The notes under the pieces are model-generated. The model was not told the origin of the DNA, made no database searches, and saw nothing but the letters and a program-made list of their open reading frames with translations. Below are positions 8,010-18,600 of a DNA stretch of 64,000 bases, piece after piece (within the stretch, counting starts at the first letter, position 1; each line of letters opens with the position of its first letter). The stretch lies in NCBI GenBank assembly GCA_002344795.1, contig DDUM01000064.1:1-64000 (forward strand), in the 5' to 3' direction. This DNA comes from Flammeovirgaceae bacterium UBA2338 (lineage in GTDB: Bacteria > Bacteroidota > Bacteroidia > Cytophagales > Cyclobacteriaceae). A program made the translations under genes and the position numbers.

Positions 8010-9260
8010 ATGGACAAACAATTAAAAAAGAAAAAATGGACAGTAAAGCGGATAGCTACTTATGGAGGTATCGCTTTGTTGGTATTCTTTGTGAGCTATC
8101 AATTTCTATTTGCCGACAGGCGATCAAAACTAAAAGTTGAAACAGAAAAGATAACTATCTCAACGGTTGAGAGAGGTGTGTTTCAGGAATTTATTCCACA
8201 AACAGGAACAGTGGAACCAAGCAGGACCGTTTACCTGGATGCCATAGAAGGAGGTAACATCAAGCAAATCGTAAAGGAAAGTGGATCAATGGTTAAAAAA
8301 GGTGACCTCATTCTGGAAATAACTAACCTAAGCAGAGAGCTTTCAGTCTTACAGCAGGAGGCACAATTGGTTGAGAGTATTAACCGTTCTCGTGATACCA
8401 GGTTGGGGTTGACCAGGAATGACCTGGAACAAAGAAATGCATTGGCGCAGATAGATAATCAACTTGCTATTTTAGAGCCACAATATAAAAGGCAAAAAAC
8501 ACTATTTGAAAAAAAATTAATTTCCAAGCAGGAATTTGAACGTACCGAAGCAGATTATAGATATAATCTTCAGCGCAGAGCGATTACTTACGAGGTATAT
8601 AGAAAGGATTCTCTCAATCGTATTTCACAACTTAAAGATATTGATGCTTCTGAATCTAAGATGAGGCTTAACCTCGAAGGAGTAGGAAAAATCCTGGATA
8701 ACTTAAAGTTGAGAGCACCTATTGCAGGTCAGCTTTCTCGCCCGCAACTGGAGGTGGGACAAGCAGTAACCCAGGGTCAGCGCCTTGGGCAAGTAGATAT
8801 TTTGGGAAGTTATAAAGTAAGGGTGCCAATTGATGAACTTTACTTACCCAGAATTTCAACTGGACTACATGCTACTACAAGTTTTGCCGGAAAAGATTAC
8901 TCTCTGGTCATTACCTACATTTATCCTACAATTACCAACGGAAGGTTTGAAGTAGATATGGATTTTGATGGAGAGACTCCTGACGGAATTAGAAGGGGGC
9001 AGTCTTTGCGGTTGAGAATTGAATTAGGACAATCTTCGGAAGAATTATTGTTACCGGTCGGAGGTTTTTATAAGGATACTGGAGGAAATTGGGTATTTGT
9101 AGTAGAAGAAGGTGGAGGCCGTGCGGTGAGAAGAGATATAAAGCTGGGAAGAAAAAACACGGAACACTTTGAAGTATTGGAAGGGTTACAGCCCGGTGAC
9201 AGGGTAATCACCTCCTCTTACGAGAATTTTGGAAACAATGAGGTTTTAATATTGGATTAA
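8010..9260 (+). CDS. HlyD/MacA-type periplasmic adaptor of an efflux system
   Basis: This membrane-fusion protein would link an inner-membrane ABC transporter to an outer-membrane channel. It has an N-terminal basic tail and one membrane anchor (about 16-35). A first lipoyl-like half follows near 70-105 (GGNIKQIVKESGSMVKKGDLIL). A long helical hairpin region (about 105-225) precedes the second half (LRAPIAGQLSRPQLEVGQAV). A beta-barrel and membrane-proximal domain ends in LQPGDRVITSSYENF. At 416 aa it is typical. The ATG sits just after the sigma-54 promoter, so expression probably depends on the divergent two-component system. The ATPase gene follows after 128 bp. No TolC gene is found in the window. 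Confidence 0.92.
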   Translation: MDKQLKKKKWTVKRIATYGGIALLVFFVSYQFLFADRRSKLKVETEKITISTVERGVFQEFIPQTGTVEPSRTVYLDAIEGGNIKQIVKESGSMVKKGDLILEITNLSRELSVLQQEAQLVESINRSRDTRLGLTRNDLEQRNALAQIDNQLAILEPQYKRQKTLFEKKLISKQEFERTEADYRYNLQRRAITYEVYRKDSLNRISQLKDIDASESKMRLNLEGVGKILDNLKLRAPIAGQLSRPQLEVGQAVTQGQRLGQVDILGSYKVRVPIDELYLPRISTGLHATTSFAGKDYSLVITYIYPTITNGRFEVDMDFDGETPDGIRRGQSLRLRIELGQSSEELLLPVGGFYKDTGGNWVFVVEEGGGRAVRRDIKLGRKNTEHFEVLEGLQPGDRVITSSYENFGNNEVLILD

Positions 9261-9388
9261 TGCAACTATTTGAGATTTATAGCGTCTAATAAAAAAATAG
9301 GAATAAGCTGCGTAACTTTTATTAACAACCAGAGTATTTATTTTCGAACTTAAATCAATAACTATCCATAACTAATTGTAACAAAACT

Positions 9389-10078
9389 ATGATCAAACTT
9401 AAAAATTTAGAAAAGGTGTATTCTACGGAAGAAGTAGAAACCACCGCACTCAACAACATTAATCTTGAAATTAAGGAAGGCGAGTTCGTAGCTATCATGG
9501 GGCCTTCAGGTTGCGGTAAGTCGACCTTATTGAACATTCTTGGCCTTCTGGATAACCCTACTAACGGAGAGTATCATTTTGGGGAACATGAGGTGGCAAA
9601 GTATTCGGAGCGCCAGCGTGCACAATTAAGAAAAGGTTCCATAGGCTTTGTGTTTCAAAGCTTTAACCTGATTGATGAACTAACTGTATTTGAAAATGTG
9701 GAGCTTCCATTGTTGTATTTAAAGGTTCCTTCCAGCGAAAGGAAGACCAAAGTGGAAGAAGTTTTGGAACGCATGAATATCATGCATCGCAGAAATCACT
9801 TTCCACAACAACTATCCGGGGGTCAACAGCAAAGGGTAGCTATTTCCCGTGCCATTGTAGCGAAACCAAAAGTTATATTAGCAGATGAGCCGACTGGAAA
9901 TCTTGACTCTGCCAATGGCGAAGAGGTAATGAAATTATTATCTCAATTAAATGAGGAAGGGACTACGATTGTGATGGTAACACACTCCCCCTATGATGCG
10001 AACTATGCACACCGGGTTATCAACTTATTTGATGGTAAGGTAGTGACCGAAAATATTAAAGAGCGTTTTCACGTATAA
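9389..10078 (+). CDS. ABC transporter ATP-binding protein (LolD/MacB type)
   Basis: This cytoplasmic ATPase would energise the FtsX-type permeases encoded next. It has Walker A GPSGCGKST (38-46), a Q-loop VFQSFNLIDELTV, the signature LSGGQQQR (142-149), Walker B VILADEP (162-168) and the H-switch VMVTHSP. At 229 aa it is a stand-alone domain. The GEFVAIMGPSGCGKSTLLNILGLLD type of core is characteristic of mechanotransmission ABC systems (MacB, LolCDE), not of importers. Its place between a HlyD adaptor and FtsX permeases supports an export or envelope-signalling role. Confidence 0.95.
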   Translation: MIKLKNLEKVYSTEEVETTALNNINLEIKEGEFVAIMGPSGCGKSTLLNILGLLDNPTNGEYHFGEHEVAKYSERQRAQLRKGSIGFVFQSFNLIDELTVFENVELPLLYLKVPSSERKTKVEEVLERMNIMHRRNHFPQQLSGGQQQRVAISRAIVAKPKVILADEPTGNLDSANGEEVMKLLSQLNEEGTTIVMVTHSPYDANYAHRVINLFDGKVVTENIKERFHV

Positions 10079-10167
10079 TGTGAAGGCCACTGTTGAGTAA
10101 ATGGTGGTACCAAGAGTTCAGGGTTTGATCATCCTGATGCGTTCTCTTAGTTTAGGTTTAGGTTTAG

Positions 10168-10205
10168 AATAAGGCCTTGATCCAATGTTCAAGGCCTTAT
10201 TTTGA
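10168..10205 (+). terminator. 13-bp perfect palindrome, terminator or attenuator inside the ABC locus
   Basis: The left arm AATAAGGCCTTGA (10168-10180) and right arm TCAAGGCCTTATT (10189-10201) pair perfectly around an 8-nt loop; a short T-rich tail follows. It lies in the 213-bp gap between the ATPase and first permease genes. It should stop or attenuate transcription, so the permeases may have their own promoter or be expressed at a lower level. Confidence 0.6.
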
Positions 10206-10291
10206 TACTGATACTTGGTAATGCAAGGTACTTACCTGGTTAGTGCAACCTTTTATCTGATAGATAGTCTTAGATCAAAACCCAAAGCCCC

Positions 10292-12679
10292 ATGCTTAAA
10301 AATTACTTTCTTATTACTCTGCGCAGCATGATGAAAAACAAGCTGCACATTTTCATAAATGTTTTTGGTTTGGCTATAGCTGTGGCCACCTGTATTGTTT
10401 CTTATTACAATTACGATTTCAATTCCTCTTTCGATACCAACCACGAAAACCTTTCTTCAATTTATCGTGTCAATTCTACCCGGGAGTTTCAAAACAAAAC
10501 AACGACATACGGCTATGTGCCTATCGGATTAGGAAACGCGATGAAGGAAACGGTTTCTGATATTGATAAATTAACGAGATATTATCCTGATAGAGGAGAT
10601 TTTAGAATTGGTAATGAGATATTCTCAGAAGGAATTCAATATGTTGATCCGGATATGTTCAGCATGTTCTCATTTGAGTTTATTGATGGGAGTGGAGCTT
10701 CGGTGGTTGATAAAGGCACAATTATTATTAGTGAGGGGCAGGCACGGAAATATTTCAATGAGGAACAAGTAGTGGGAAAGGGGGTGACTCAAATACTTGA
10801 CAGTGGGAAAGTAAAGGAATACGTGATCGGAGGGGTTTATAAAAATCAACCAGAAAATTCAAGTTTTGGATTTGAGGGTTCTTATGTTCTGTACGATAAT
10901 TGGTTTGATGGTGGTGATCCGGAATTCAACGAAAACAGCTGGAAATCCAGAAGTCAATTGTATGTTCAGATTAATGATGCTTCGCGCATTGCAGCGGTAG
11001 AAAGTCAAATTAGACCGCTAACTGAAAATAATAACCGCGTTAGAGAAGATTTTATCATTAAGGAATTTAAGCTAGACCCACTCAAAGGGATGGGTGTCAG
11101 GGACAGTTATAACGAAGTACCTGGTACCTGGACACGGCAAGCCTCCCCATTGGCAGCAGTGGCGGGTACTGCCATGATGGGGATATTAATTCTTTTGATT
11201 GCCTGTTTTAACCTTACAAATACCTCAATCGCGATTTCTTCAGGGCGACTTAAAGAAATTGGTATAAGAAAGGTAATGGGCAGTGAGCGCAAGCATTTGA
11301 TACTGCAGTTTATGGGAGAGACTGTATTTATCGCTTTTGTGGCTTTGATTCTTGGAGGTTTATTGGCAGAGTTTTTTCTTATTCCTGCATTTAATGAGTT
11401 GTGGGAAGACATGAAGCTACAAACCAATTACTTCGGGACTCCCGACTTTACCTTATTTATGGTTGGCACCTTGTTCTTTGTGGCGCTGGCCGCAGGGAGT
11501 TATCCAGCATTGTATATCAGCAAGTTTCAATCCATCGAAATACTTAAGGGCAAATTAAAATTTGGTGGAACAAATCCTTTTACCCGAGTCTTGCTAACGC
11601 TTCAATTTGCTATTTCATTAGTTGGAATCGTCTGTAGTTTTGCATTTGTTGAGAATGCCAAATTTCAGCGCGAATTTGATTTAGGTTTTAATAAAAGCGG
11701 AGTGGTATACTCCAGGGTTGAAAATCAGGCAGATTTCGAGGTATATAAGAATGAGTTAGCCAAGAACTCAGATATCAAACTTATCAGCGGTACTGAACAT
11801 CATTTTTTCTCTAGTTATTATAATGATCCTATCAAGAGTGGAGAAGAACAGATTGAAGTTGATATTTTGAATGTAGGTGATGATTATATGGAGACGCTTG
11901 GAATTACTTTATTACAGGGGAGAAACTTTAAAAAGGATTCTGAAACGGACAGGAAGGAATCAGTAATTGTTACCGAAGGATTGGCAAGAAAATTTAATTG
12001 GCAGGAACCTATTGGTAAGAAGGTAATTTGGATGGACACGGTGAGCCTTTATGTCATTGGCGTAGTAAAGGACATTTATAGTCATGGACTTTGGGATCAA
12101 TTGGAACCTACTATGTTTAGATATGGAACTGAAGATAAGATTGGTTATATAGTTGTAAATGGTCCGTCTGATAAAATAGTGGATATCAATCGGTACATGG
12201 AGAGTGCATGGAATGAATTGTTTCCTAATAAGATGTATAGAGGTAGATATATGGATGAGGAAATAGTAGAGGCAAATACAGTTAATAATAACATAGTTAA
12301 AATGTTTATTTTTCTTGGCGTGGTGGCGCTGTTTCTTTCTGCTACAGGATTATTCACCATGCTTTCGTTAAACATTATTAAAAGAATGAAAGAAATTGGA
12401 GTAAGGAAGGTGCTAGGAGCCTCCATTGCCAACATCTCCAAAGTAGTGAATATGGAGTTTGTAATGATTTTGCTGATTGCAAGTGTCCTTGGTGTTTGGG
12501 GTGGTTACTTTATGGCCAAAACGCTAATGGGTGGTATTTGGGATTATTACCTGGCGGCTACGATTTCAACGCTGTCGATTTCTGTTTTTTTAATGTTGTT
12601 TATTTCATTCCTGTCTATTGTATTTAAAACATACAATGCAGCCCGGATGAACCCTGCCAAAACATTAAGGGACGAGTAA
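10292..12679 (+). CDS. FtsX/MacB-type ABC transporter permease (first of two)
   Basis: At 795 aa this belongs to the large two-module permease family common in Bacteroidota. Each half has an FtsX-like membrane domain: TM1 is near 18-38, a large periplasmic MacB-type domain follows, then a TM trio with the coupling signature SSGRLKEIGIRKVMGSERKHLI. The second half has its own trio with NIIKRMKEIGVRKVLGASIANI. It ends with the typical NAARMNPAKTLRDE. It would act with the ATPase at 9389. Such systems move lipophilic or peptide cargo or transmit force; the cargo cannot be told here. It shares architecture with the next gene but is clearly divergent in sequence. Confidence 0.93.
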   Translation: MLKNYFLITLRSMMKNKLHIFINVFGLAIAVATCIVSYYNYDFNSSFDTNHENLSSIYRVNSTREFQNKTTTYGYVPIGLGNAMKETVSDIDKLTRYYPDRGDFRIGNEIFSEGIQYVDPDMFSMFSFEFIDGSGASVVDKGTIIISEGQARKYFNEEQVVGKGVTQILDSGKVKEYVIGGVYKNQPENSSFGFEGSYVLYDNWFDGGDPEFNENSWKSRSQLYVQINDASRIAAVESQIRPLTENNNRVREDFIIKEFKLDPLKGMGVRDSYNEVPGTWTRQASPLAAVAGTAMMGILILLIACFNLTNTSIAISSGRLKEIGIRKVMGSERKHLILQFMGETVFIAFVALILGGLLAEFFLIPAFNELWEDMKLQTNYFGTPDFTLFMVGTLFFVALAAGSYPALYISKFQSIEILKGKLKFGGTNPFTRVLLTLQFAISLVGIVCSFAFVENAKFQREFDLGFNKSGVVYSRVENQADFEVYKNELAKNSDIKLISGTEHHFFSSYYNDPIKSGEEQIEVDILNVGDDYMETLGITLLQGRNFKKDSETDRKESVIVTEGLARKFNWQEPIGKKVIWMDTVSLYVIGVVKDIYSHGLWDQLEPTMFRYGTEDKIGYIVVNGPSDKIVDINRYMESAWNELFPNKMYRGRYMDEEIVEANTVNNNIVKMFIFLGVVALFLSATGLFTMLSLNIIKRMKEIGVRKVLGASIANISKVVNMEFVMILLIASVLGVWGGYFMAKTLMGGIWDYYLAATISTLSISVFLMLFISFLSIVFKTYNAARMNPAKTLRDE

Positions 12680-12780
12680 AATATTTTTTAGTCTCTCTGT
12701 AACGTGTGGCTAAGATTTAGCGTCTTAGGACAAAATGGATTCCTAATTGACTGATTTATTAATAATAATGTTTTAATGCT

Positions 12781-15186
12781 ATGATAAGAAACTATCTGAA
12801 AGTTGCTTTAAGGAATATTTTAAAATACAAATTCTTTTCGGCTATAAATATTTTTGGGTTATCCATAGGAATAGCATGTTGCCTTTTCATTTTTATCTAT
12901 GTGGCAGATGAGTTGAGCTATGATCGGTTCCATAAAGATGTAGAAAGGATGTATCGAGTAGGCCTGTTCGGAAGAATGGCAGGGCAGGAATTCAATACCT
13001 CTAATTCCAGTTGGCCGGTAGGAGAGACCATGCAGGAAGAAATACCAGGTGTTGAATCATCCTTGAGACTATGGCCAAGGTCTTTACCAATCGTTTTTAA
13101 GTACGAGGATAAATCCTTTTCAGAGAAGGAAATAATTTACGCAGATTCAAATTTTTTTGAATTTTTCAGCTTCAATCTTATACAAGGTGATCCTAATACT
13201 GTTTTAAAGGAGCCCAATTCTATTGTGCTAACACCAGCGTTTGCTTCTAAATATTTTGGGAATGAAGATCCAATAGGGAAGATACTTTTAATGGGAACGG
13301 ATAGTAGGGCTTTAAAGGTTACGGGCATAGCGGCTCCGGCTCCGGGAAATTCACATTTTCACTATGGTGCGATTATTTCTTTCATGACGGCTAAGGGGCA
13401 ACTTTTTGAAGGCTGGACTGGCAATTCGCTTCAGACCTACGTGAAGTTGAACGAACAAATTACTATGAGTGAGACCAATATTAAATTGGATGATATTGTA
13501 GCCAAGTATGTGGGTCAAGAGGTGGAGCAAGGTTTGGGTATCACATTTAAAGAATTCAAAGAAAATGGAGGTGAGTATAAATATTATTTATATCCAATGG
13601 CAGAGACGCATCTTAACTCTCCGACTCAGGATGACATGGAACCTAATGGTGAAATGAAGTACGTCTATATTTTCTCACTCATTGGTGGTTTTATTTTGAT
13701 TATTGCGTGCATTAATTTTATGAACCTGTCAACGGCCAGGTCCTCAAGTCGGGCAAAAGAAGTAGGCTTGAGGAAAACACTCGGCTCTTTACGCACACAA
13801 ATGATTTGGCAGTTTTTGGCAGAGTCTGTGATTTATAGTCTTATCGCCATGATCATTGCTTTAGGTCTCACCTATTTGGTGATGCCCTATTTCAACCTCT
13901 TATCCGGCAAGCAACTTTCTTTCGAGGCACTGTTTACTTTAGAATTAGTAATAGGAGCTATTGCAATAGTTCTGTTTGTGGGGTTAGTGGCCGGAAGTTA
14001 TCCTGCATTTTACCTTACCTCCTTCAATGCAGTAGAAGTACTTAAGGGTAAACTACGTGCAGGAATGAAAAGCAAAGGTGTAAGAAGCACCCTGGTTGTA
14101 GTTCAGTTTGCCATCTCGATATTTCTAATTATTGCTACGGCCATTGTACTCCAACAATTGGAATACCTGCAATCAAAGAACCTTGGCCTTGATAAACAGA
14201 ATGTTGTTATCGTACAAAATACACGCAAATTGGGGAACAGCCGTCAAGCCTTCAAAAATAGTGTGCAACAAATATCTGGTGTTGTGAGCACGAGTTACAC
14301 AAACAATACATTTCCTGGTGTTAATAATACTACAGTGTTTAAGACGCGGGGGTCGGAGCAGGAGCAACTATCCGGTACCTATTTTGCAGACTATGATCAC
14401 CTTGATGTCTTGAAATTTGAATTGGCAGCGGGTAGGTTTTTTTCACGAGACTATCCAACCGATAGTAGTGCCATAATTGTGAATGAAGCTGCTGTAAAAC
14501 AATTTGGTTGGAAAGATCCGGTTAACGAAGAACTAATCAGTTTTAATGGCCCGGAACCACAAACCCTTAAAGTGATCGGAGTGGTAAAGGATTTTAATTT
14601 TGAGTCTTTAAAAGACGAAGTACGCCCACTGGTTATTGCGTTTGCTGAACAATCTAGTTTTTTATTGGTTCGGTATTCTGGGGCTCCTGAAAAAGTGATT
14701 ACCTCACTCAAGGAATTATGGAACCAACAGGCAGGAGGAGATCCATTCGAGTATACCTTTCTCGATCAGGATTTTGATGCCTTATTCAGGGCTGAGCAAC
14801 GGTTAAAAAACATATTTATGGTATTCGCAGGGCTTGCTATTTTTATAGCGTGTCTGGGGCTTTTCGCTTTGGCAGCGTTTATAACGGAGCAGCGTACCAA
14901 GGAAATAGGGATCCGAAAGGCTATGGGTGCTACTGTTCCGAATCTTACACTGTTACTGTCAAGAGAATTTACCTTGTTGGTTTTGATCTCATTTATTCCA
15001 GCTGCTCTCGCAGGGTACTATTTTACCAGCAATTGGTTACAAGACTTCGCCTATCGAATTAGCATTAATCCGCTGGTTTTTATTGCTAGTGGTTTGATTG
15101 CATTTGCTGTTGCCTGGCTCACGGTTGGGTTTCAGGCAATCAAAGCAGCAAGAGCAAACCCAGTTCATTCCCTACGGTATGAATAG
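12781..15186 (+). CDS. FtsX/MacB-type ABC transporter permease (second of two)
   Basis: This 801-aa protein has the same layout as the preceding permease: an N-terminal TM (about 21-42), a periplasmic domain, and a TM trio with SSSRAKEVGLRKTLGSLRTQMI. A second periplasmic domain and a C-terminal trio with TEQRTKEIGIRKAMGATVPNL follow, and the protein ends ARANPVHSLRYE. The start at 12781 is 101 bp after the previous stop, so the two may be cotranscribed. The pair could form a heterodimer with one ATPase, or be two alternative permeases. A weak hairpin (ATCATT-ATCG-AATGAT at 15195-15210) follows the gene. Confidence 0.93.
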   Translation: MIRNYLKVALRNILKYKFFSAINIFGLSIGIACCLFIFIYVADELSYDRFHKDVERMYRVGLFGRMAGQEFNTSNSSWPVGETMQEEIPGVESSLRLWPRSLPIVFKYEDKSFSEKEIIYADSNFFEFFSFNLIQGDPNTVLKEPNSIVLTPAFASKYFGNEDPIGKILLMGTDSRALKVTGIAAPAPGNSHFHYGAIISFMTAKGQLFEGWTGNSLQTYVKLNEQITMSETNIKLDDIVAKYVGQEVEQGLGITFKEFKENGGEYKYYLYPMAETHLNSPTQDDMEPNGEMKYVYIFSLIGGFILIIACINFMNLSTARSSSRAKEVGLRKTLGSLRTQMIWQFLAESVIYSLIAMIIALGLTYLVMPYFNLLSGKQLSFEALFTLELVIGAIAIVLFVGLVAGSYPAFYLTSFNAVEVLKGKLRAGMKSKGVRSTLVVVQFAISIFLIIATAIVLQQLEYLQSKNLGLDKQNVVIVQNTRKLGNSRQAFKNSVQQISGVVSTSYTNNTFPGVNNTTVFKTRGSEQEQLSGTYFADYDHLDVLKFELAAGRFFSRDYPTDSSAIIVNEAAVKQFGWKDPVNEELISFNGPEPQTLKVIGVVKDFNFESLKDEVRPLVIAFAEQSSFLLVRYSGAPEKVITSLKELWNQQAGGDPFEYTFLDQDFDALFRAEQRLKNIFMVFAGLAIFIACLGLFALAAFITEQRTKEIGIRKAMGATVPNLTLLLSREFTLLVLISFIPAALAGYYFTSNWLQDFAYRISINPLVFIASGLIAFAVAWLTVGFQAIKAARANPVHSLRYE

Positions 15187-15639
15187 ATCAAAATATCATT
15201 ATCGAATGATAAAATAATACCTTTGGTAAATCTGCCTATCTAATTTTTTATTTAAGGAAAAGCCTCTTCTCCTCAGGTTGGAGAGAATACTACCACTTGT
15301 GGTATGTATGGTTGTATTTTGTGGCTATACGGTCTCAAATGGCAGAAATTGGTAATCCCCCAAGACGAGTTATTCTTTTTGCTTTCCCAATTCCAAAAAT
15401 CACGTTACATTAAATTATCGTTCGATAAGTTGTCATAATGGCTATTCAGGTTTGTAATAGCCAACCCTGGTTATTAAATTCATACTAACCTAACCTAAAT
15501 CTTACTTCAATGAGCAACCCTTATTTCCTAAAATTTATCGGCATTCCTTAGCATTTCTGAGTACTGTCGGTCTATAAGATTGTACCAATACGGTACAATG
15601 ATCACCTAGTCATTTATTATTAACTCTAACCCAAGTACT
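15187..15639. other. Long leader of SusC/SusD operon 2
   Basis: No gene is supported in this 453-bp stretch. It contains a weak hairpin after the permease stop (15195-15210), a TACCTTTG match to the Bacteroidota -7 element at 15218-15225 without a good -33 partner, an 8-bp inverted repeat TGGCTATT/AATAGCCA (15439-15463) and a 7-bp dyad close to the SusC start (15580-15598). The long leader suggests regulated expression. Confidence 0.5.
15580..15598. promoter_or_regulatory. Dyad TTGTACC-N5-GGTACAA upstream of SusC 2
   Basis: A perfect 7-bp inverted repeat with a 5-nt centre ends 42 bp before the SusC ATG. Size and symmetry fit a dimeric repressor or activator site. No regulator gene lies next to the operon. 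Confidence 0.4.
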
Positions 15640-18600
15640 ATGTTAAAACTGTACAACAAGAAGTTGTTCAATACCTTCCTTATTATGGTAGGATTGAGCT
15701 TTGCAAGCTTCGCCACCCTGGCCCAGGGCACGATATCGGGCGTTGTTACCGATGCGGAAACCGGAGATCCGGTGCCGGGAGTGAATATTTTCATACCATC
15801 TCTTGCAAAAGGTACGCTTTCGAACGTTGATGGAACTTATCAGATTTCTGATATTCCCAACGGATCCTACAGAGTTGTAGGAAGTTTTATTGGTTACCGC
15901 AACATGACTGAAAATGTTACGGTAAACAATAACTCCCAAACACTGAATTTTGCACTTGAAACCAGCGTCACACAATTGAGCGAAATTGTTGTAACAGGTA
16001 CAGGTGGACCAATGGAAAAAAGAAAGATTGGTAACTCAGTCGGGATTATTTCTACGGAATCGCTATCAAATGCGCCTATCACTTCCTTTTCTGATTTATT
16101 GCAAGGTCGTGAGCCAGGTATGGTTTCGATTCCTGGTGGTGGATTGACTGGAGAAGGAGCTCAGATCAGGATTAGAGGATCTGCGAGTTTGTCTCAATTG
16201 AATGAGCCAATCATTATTGTTGATGGAGTTCGTATTGACAATGGCGGTGGATTTGGTGCTGGAGGATTTGCCGGAAACGGTGGAGGGGGTACATCTCGTT
16301 TGGATGATATCAATCCAGAGTCTATTGCCCGTGTCGAGATTCTAAAAGGTGCAGCTGCTGCTACATTGTATGGTACTGAAGCGAGTAACGGTGTAATTCA
16401 GATTTTCACGAAAAGAGGTGCTACTGGTGCTCCTAAGTTTGACGTAAAATTGGCTAAGGGTATTATTACTTATCCAAAAGGACGTTATGCTCCAAATGTA
16501 GGATGGGCAAGAACCCCTGCACAAGCTGCTACGATGACCTCTGTTCTGGGTGAAAATATTGTGCCCTATCAATTAGTTTCTAGAACCTTTACTGAAGATT
16601 TGTTTGAAACAGGAACTAATACAGAGGCATCAGTTTCCGCATCTGGAGGAACAAACGCAGTTACATACTACGTAAATGGTCGTTTTTATGACGAAGACGG
16701 TCCTTTTGGTGGTAAGGAGAACAGGGGCTATAAGCCGGGACAGTCCACATTGGCTGAAGACTTGATGAAAAGAGCACAGTTGAACGCCAATGTTGGAATT
16801 ATTCCATCTGGAAAAACTAAGATTAATATTGTAACAGGTTATAATAAGACTTCATTTTCTTCATTACAGACCAACAATAATATCTATGCAGTAGGATCAT
16901 TGGCTCAGTTCAGTAAGCCTGAAAGAGTTGCTGCTAATAACCTAACGGGTACTGCTGCTTTTGCTACCGTAAATGAGTCAATGCAACAAACAGTTACTCA
17001 GGAAGTAAATCACTATAATGGTAGCGTAAACATCAATTATAATCCGATCCCTTGGTTAATTTTGGATGGAGTTATTGGAGTAGATTACTCCAATTCTGCT
17101 TCTGAAAACTACAGACCATTTGGTTGGAATATTGATGGATTTGGAGGTAGCGAGCCGGATGGTTCTAAAGCCTATACGAATCGTGACTTTATTGCCACTT
17201 CAATGCAGTTCAATGCTTCAGCTACAAACAGAATCAGCGATAATATAGAATCTGACTTCATTTTAGGTACGCAGTTGATACAACAAACCACAAATATTTT
17301 CTCTGGAAATGGGGTGGCTTTCCCAGGCCCAGGTTTTGCTGTTGCAGGAGCGGGAGCTAACAAGGACATTTACCAATTCTTTGCTGAAACAGTTAACGCT
17401 GGAGTATATGCTCAGGAGCAAATAGGGTTTAATGATCATATATTTGTAACACTGGGTGCTCGTTTGGATGCACACAGTGCGTTTGGTTCTAACTTTAATG
17501 CACAGTTTTATCCAAAAATTGCAGCATCTTATGTTGTTTCTGATGCACCCTACTGGCCTGGAAATATAGGCCCTATTAGCACGTTACAATTCAAAGGATC
17601 TTTTGGTCAATCTGGCCTTCAGCCAGGGACATTTGATGCCTTGACAACATACGGAGCGATTGCCTCTACAAATGGTGCTGGTATCAGGCCTCAAAACTTA
17701 GGTAACCCTGATTTGAAACCTGAAGTATCTTCAGAGTTGGAAGTGGGTACAAGTATTGGTTTGTTAGACGGTAAATTGACCTTTGAAGCAACTTATTGGG
17801 ACAGAACAGTTAATGATGCACTTTTTGCACAGCAGTTCCCACCGTCTGGTGGATGGAGAGGAGCACAGCTTGTAAACATCGGAGAGCTTGCTGCGAAAGG
17901 GTTGGAATTGAATATCAACGCTACCGTAGTAAATACAGGTGACCTTAAAGTAGAATTGTTTGCCAATGCAGCCTACTTAAATGAGGAAGTGATTAGTTTA
18001 GGTGGTGCTCCTCCAGTGAAAGTGGGTGGCAGCTATCCAAGATACAGAAACTTCCTGGTGGAAGGTTATTCTCCAGGAGCCAACTTTGGTGTGAAATTGC
18101 TTGATGTTCCAGATGGCTTCTTGCCATTGGATTATAATAGTGATGGAAATCCTGATTCAAGGGCGGAGGTTGTAAGTTATTTAGGATCGTTACCTACGGG
18201 GGCTTCTTTGCCCACGACCACTTCTATTGTAATGCTAGATAACAATTATGTTACAAAAGGAGAACAATCCGTTTCCGGGCATTTCTTGGGTAAGACAACA
18301 CCAGATTGGCAAGGATCGATTGGTGGTACTGTTACATGGAAGAATTTTTTGCTACGGACTAATTTCGAATACCGTGCTGGTAACTACTATGTAAATAACC
18401 TTACGGCAGCTTTCCGTCAGGCTAATGGTACTATTGGCCGAAACCTTCCTAACTCTGCGCGTGTAGAGAGAGATTACTATACGGGTGGAGTTGATGCTAA
18501 TTTCAATCCACAAAATAGTGGTGAAGTGAGAACTGCAGCTGTAGAAGAATGGGTAAATGATATTCTTGCCCTAACTCCCTTCGCTGGATTAAACACTATT

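Noticed and set aside
7868..8140. 90-codon frame overlapping the HlyD start
   Set aside because: It is out of frame with the adaptor gene, covers its promoter and has no recognisable domain.
10151..10168. Three tandem TTTAGG-like units (telomere-like microsatellite)
   Set aside because: Only three copies in an AT-rich gap; nothing suggests a function.
15510..15551. 13-codon ATG frame in the leader of SusC 2 (possible leader peptide)
   Set aside because: Too short and without any run of regulatory codons or an attenuator structure to support it.
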